Shown here one piece after another: positions 4,094 to 5,333 of a stretch of DNA of 5,333 nt (position 1 is the stretch's first letter; each line of letters begins with the position of its first letter). Position numbers and translations under genes: made by a program. The stretch comes from Paracoccaceae bacterium (GTDB lineage: Bacteria > Pseudomonadota > Alphaproteobacteria > Rhodobacterales > Rhodobacteraceae), in assembly GCA_018222665.1 (NCBI GenBank), contig JAAEZW010000157.1:1-5333 (forward strand), given 5' to 3'. The notes under the pieces were generated by a model. The model worked only from the letters and a program-made list of their open reading frames with translations, was not told where the DNA came from and ran no database searches.

Positions 4094-5278
4094 ATGTTTT
4101 TGCCCTTTTTTGAAAACCTTAGGAACACTGGTGTTCCCGTATCTTTGCGGGAATATCTTGGGTTTCTTGAGGCGCTTAATACGGGGCTAGCAACCTATGA
4201 TATTGACACCTTTTATCTGCTTGGGCGCACCATCATGGTCAAGGATGAACGCCACATTGATCGCTATGACCGCGCCTTTTCCGCAAGCTTTTCCGGGCTT
4301 GAAAAAATTTCCACGGATGAGGTTTTGAACGCCGTCGATATTCCGCGTGAATGGTTGGAAAAGTTGGCTGAAAAACACCTCAGCCCCGAGGAGATGGCCG
4401 AAATCCAATCCGCAGGTGGATTTGATAAGCTGATGGAAAAACTGCGCGAACGCTTGGCCGAACAAAAGGGACGCCATCAGGGGGGCAGCAAATGGATTGG
4501 TACAGCGGGCACATCCCCCTTTGGCGCCTATGGATATAACCCAGAGGGCGTGCGCATTGGGCAAGACAAATCACGTCACCAACGCGCGGTCAAAGTTTGG
4601 GACAAACGCGAATTCAAAAATCTGGATGACAGTATTGAACTGGGCACACGCAATATCAAAGTTGCCCTGAAACGCCTGCGCAAATGGGCGCGTGATGGGG
4701 CCGATCAGGAATTGGATATTGATGGCACAATCCGCGCCACGGCGGAACATGGGTATCTGGATGTGCAAACACGCCCTGAAAAACGCAATGCGGTAAAGGT
4801 ATTGTTGTTTCTGGATGTAGGCGGGTCGATGGATCCCTATATCAAATTGGTGGAAGAGCTGTTTTCCGCCGCACGCACAGAATTCAAACACCTTGAATAT
4901 TTCTACTTTCACAACTGCCTGTACGAAGGGGTGTGGCGCGACAATCACCGCCGTTGGGATCAACAAACCCCAACGCATGACATCCTGCGCACTTATGGAC
5001 CCGATTACAAATGTATCTTTGTTGGGGATGCCTCCATGTCGCCCTATGAAATTGCCTATGCAGGGGGGGCAAACGAACATTGGAACGCCGAGGCGGGTCA
5101 GGTATGGTTAGAGCGTGCGCGCGAACAATGGGCATCGCATATTTGGTTAAACCCCATCCCCGAACGGCATTGGGGCTACACCCATTCCATTGGCATGATC
5201 AAAACCATTTTTGAAAATGAAATGTACCCACTGACCCTGAATGGGATCGAAAACGGAATGCGTGCATTGGTGCGCTAA
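4094..5278 (+). CDS. CoxE-like VWA domain protein, partner of the MoxR ATPase
   Basis: A 394-residue cytosolic protein with a helical N-terminal region and a C-terminal von Willebrand A domain. The N-terminus (MFLPFFENLRNTGVPVSLREYLGFLEAL) is the signature opening of the CoxE-like/COG3825 type. A charged linker (about 123-215) is rich in Lys, Arg and Glu and includes EEMAEIQSAGGFDKLMEKL. The VWA fold starts at about 233 (AVKVLLFLDVGGSMD). Its metal site reads D241-V-G-G-S245, with Gly in place of the first serine of D-x-S-x-S, and a further acidic residue lies at D312 (FVGDAS). No signal peptide or membrane helix is seen. VWA proteins of this class pair with MoxR ATPases, here the gene at 1499, to insert cofactors into or remodel client proteins; the client is not identifiable. 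The ATG follows the preceding stop closely, with AGG (4086-4088) overlapping that stop 5 nt upstream, so coupled translation is likely. The gene is intact. Confidence 0.93.
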   Translation: MFLPFFENLRNTGVPVSLREYLGFLEALNTGLATYDIDTFYLLGRTIMVKDERHIDRYDRAFSASFSGLEKISTDEVLNAVDIPREWLEKLAEKHLSPEEMAEIQSAGGFDKLMEKLRERLAEQKGRHQGGSKWIGTAGTSPFGAYGYNPEGVRIGQDKSRHQRAVKVWDKREFKNLDDSIELGTRNIKVALKRLRKWARDGADQELDIDGTIRATAEHGYLDVQTRPEKRNAVKVLLFLDVGGSMDPYIKLVEELFSAARTEFKHLEYFYFHNCLYEGVWRDNHRRWDQQTPTHDILRTYGPDYKCIFVGDASMSPYEIAYAGGANEHWNAEAGQVWLERAREQWASHIWLNPIPERHWGYTHSIGMIKTIFENEMYPLTLNGIENGMRALVR

Positions 5279-5333
5279 AGGCTGCGGTTAATTTGCCAAA
5301 TCCCTAGACAAGTACACGCATAAACCCCATATC
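5279..5333. other. Right-edge tail, nothing assignable
   Basis: The 55 bases after the VWA stop hold no hairpin with a T-run and no start codon with a ribosome site. A minus-strand frame enters from the right edge and stops within this stretch in each reading, so the 3' end of a convergent gene is possible, but the fragment is too short to identify. Confidence 0.3.

Noticed and set aside
4187..5135. Minus-strand open frames opposite the VWA gene, up to 169 codons
   Set aside because: They are antisense shadows of a clearly conserved plus-strand gene, with Cys/Pro/His-rich noise and no ribosome sites.
1..5333. CRISPR arrays, tRNA or rRNA genes, insertion sequences, prophage or defence genes
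   Set aside because: No spaced repeats, RNA-gene signatures, transposase motifs or terminal repeats were found; gene content looks like core or shell chromosome.

Overview
The window looks like chromosomal DNA of an alphaproteobacterium, most likely a marine Rhodobacteraceae (roseobacter-type) of moderate GC. The strongest clues are a DksA-family protein that keeps only one of the four zinc-finger cysteines, a DUF2927 lipoprotein with TPR-like C-terminus, and a MoxR ATPase and a CoxE-like VWA protein of the forms seen in that family. The taxonomic call rests on recognised protein sequences; no database search was run.

Left part (1-1356, minus strand): a short-form DksA regulator gene is followed 42 nt later by an FAD-dependent monooxygenase that runs off the left edge. 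The 42-nt gap is largely filled by a perfect 12-bp hairpin with T-runs on both sides, so the terminator of dksA is also the leader of the monooxygenase. A 142-bp divergent intergenic region (1357-1498) carries candidate promoters for dksA (left) and the MoxR gene (right).

Right part (1499-5278, plus strand): four genes that probably work together. They are a MoxR-type AAA+ ATPase, a DUF2927 lipoprotein, a 54-residue two-helix membrane protein, and a CoxE-like VWA protein with a D-x-G-G-S metal site. MoxR plus VWA is a classic chaperone/assembly pair. The lipoprotein and the small membrane protein between them would place the system at the cell envelope, but the client is unknown. The last three genes are packed within 2 to 6 nt of each other. 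The ATPase is separated from them by a 220-nt AT-rich gap with an 11-bp inverted repeat and a possible 45-codon ORF.

The most unusual point is the DUF2927 gene. As written it needs two frame changes to make the family protein. A -1 change at a T7 tract inside the signal peptide restores a perfect lipobox. A compensating +1 change near 3098-3106 rejoins the two halves of the conserved domain. Both lie at homopolymer runs, so sequencing error is the simplest reading, but the first site is also a canonical U UUU UUC slippery heptamer. No RNA genes, insertion sequences or CRISPR arrays were seen.
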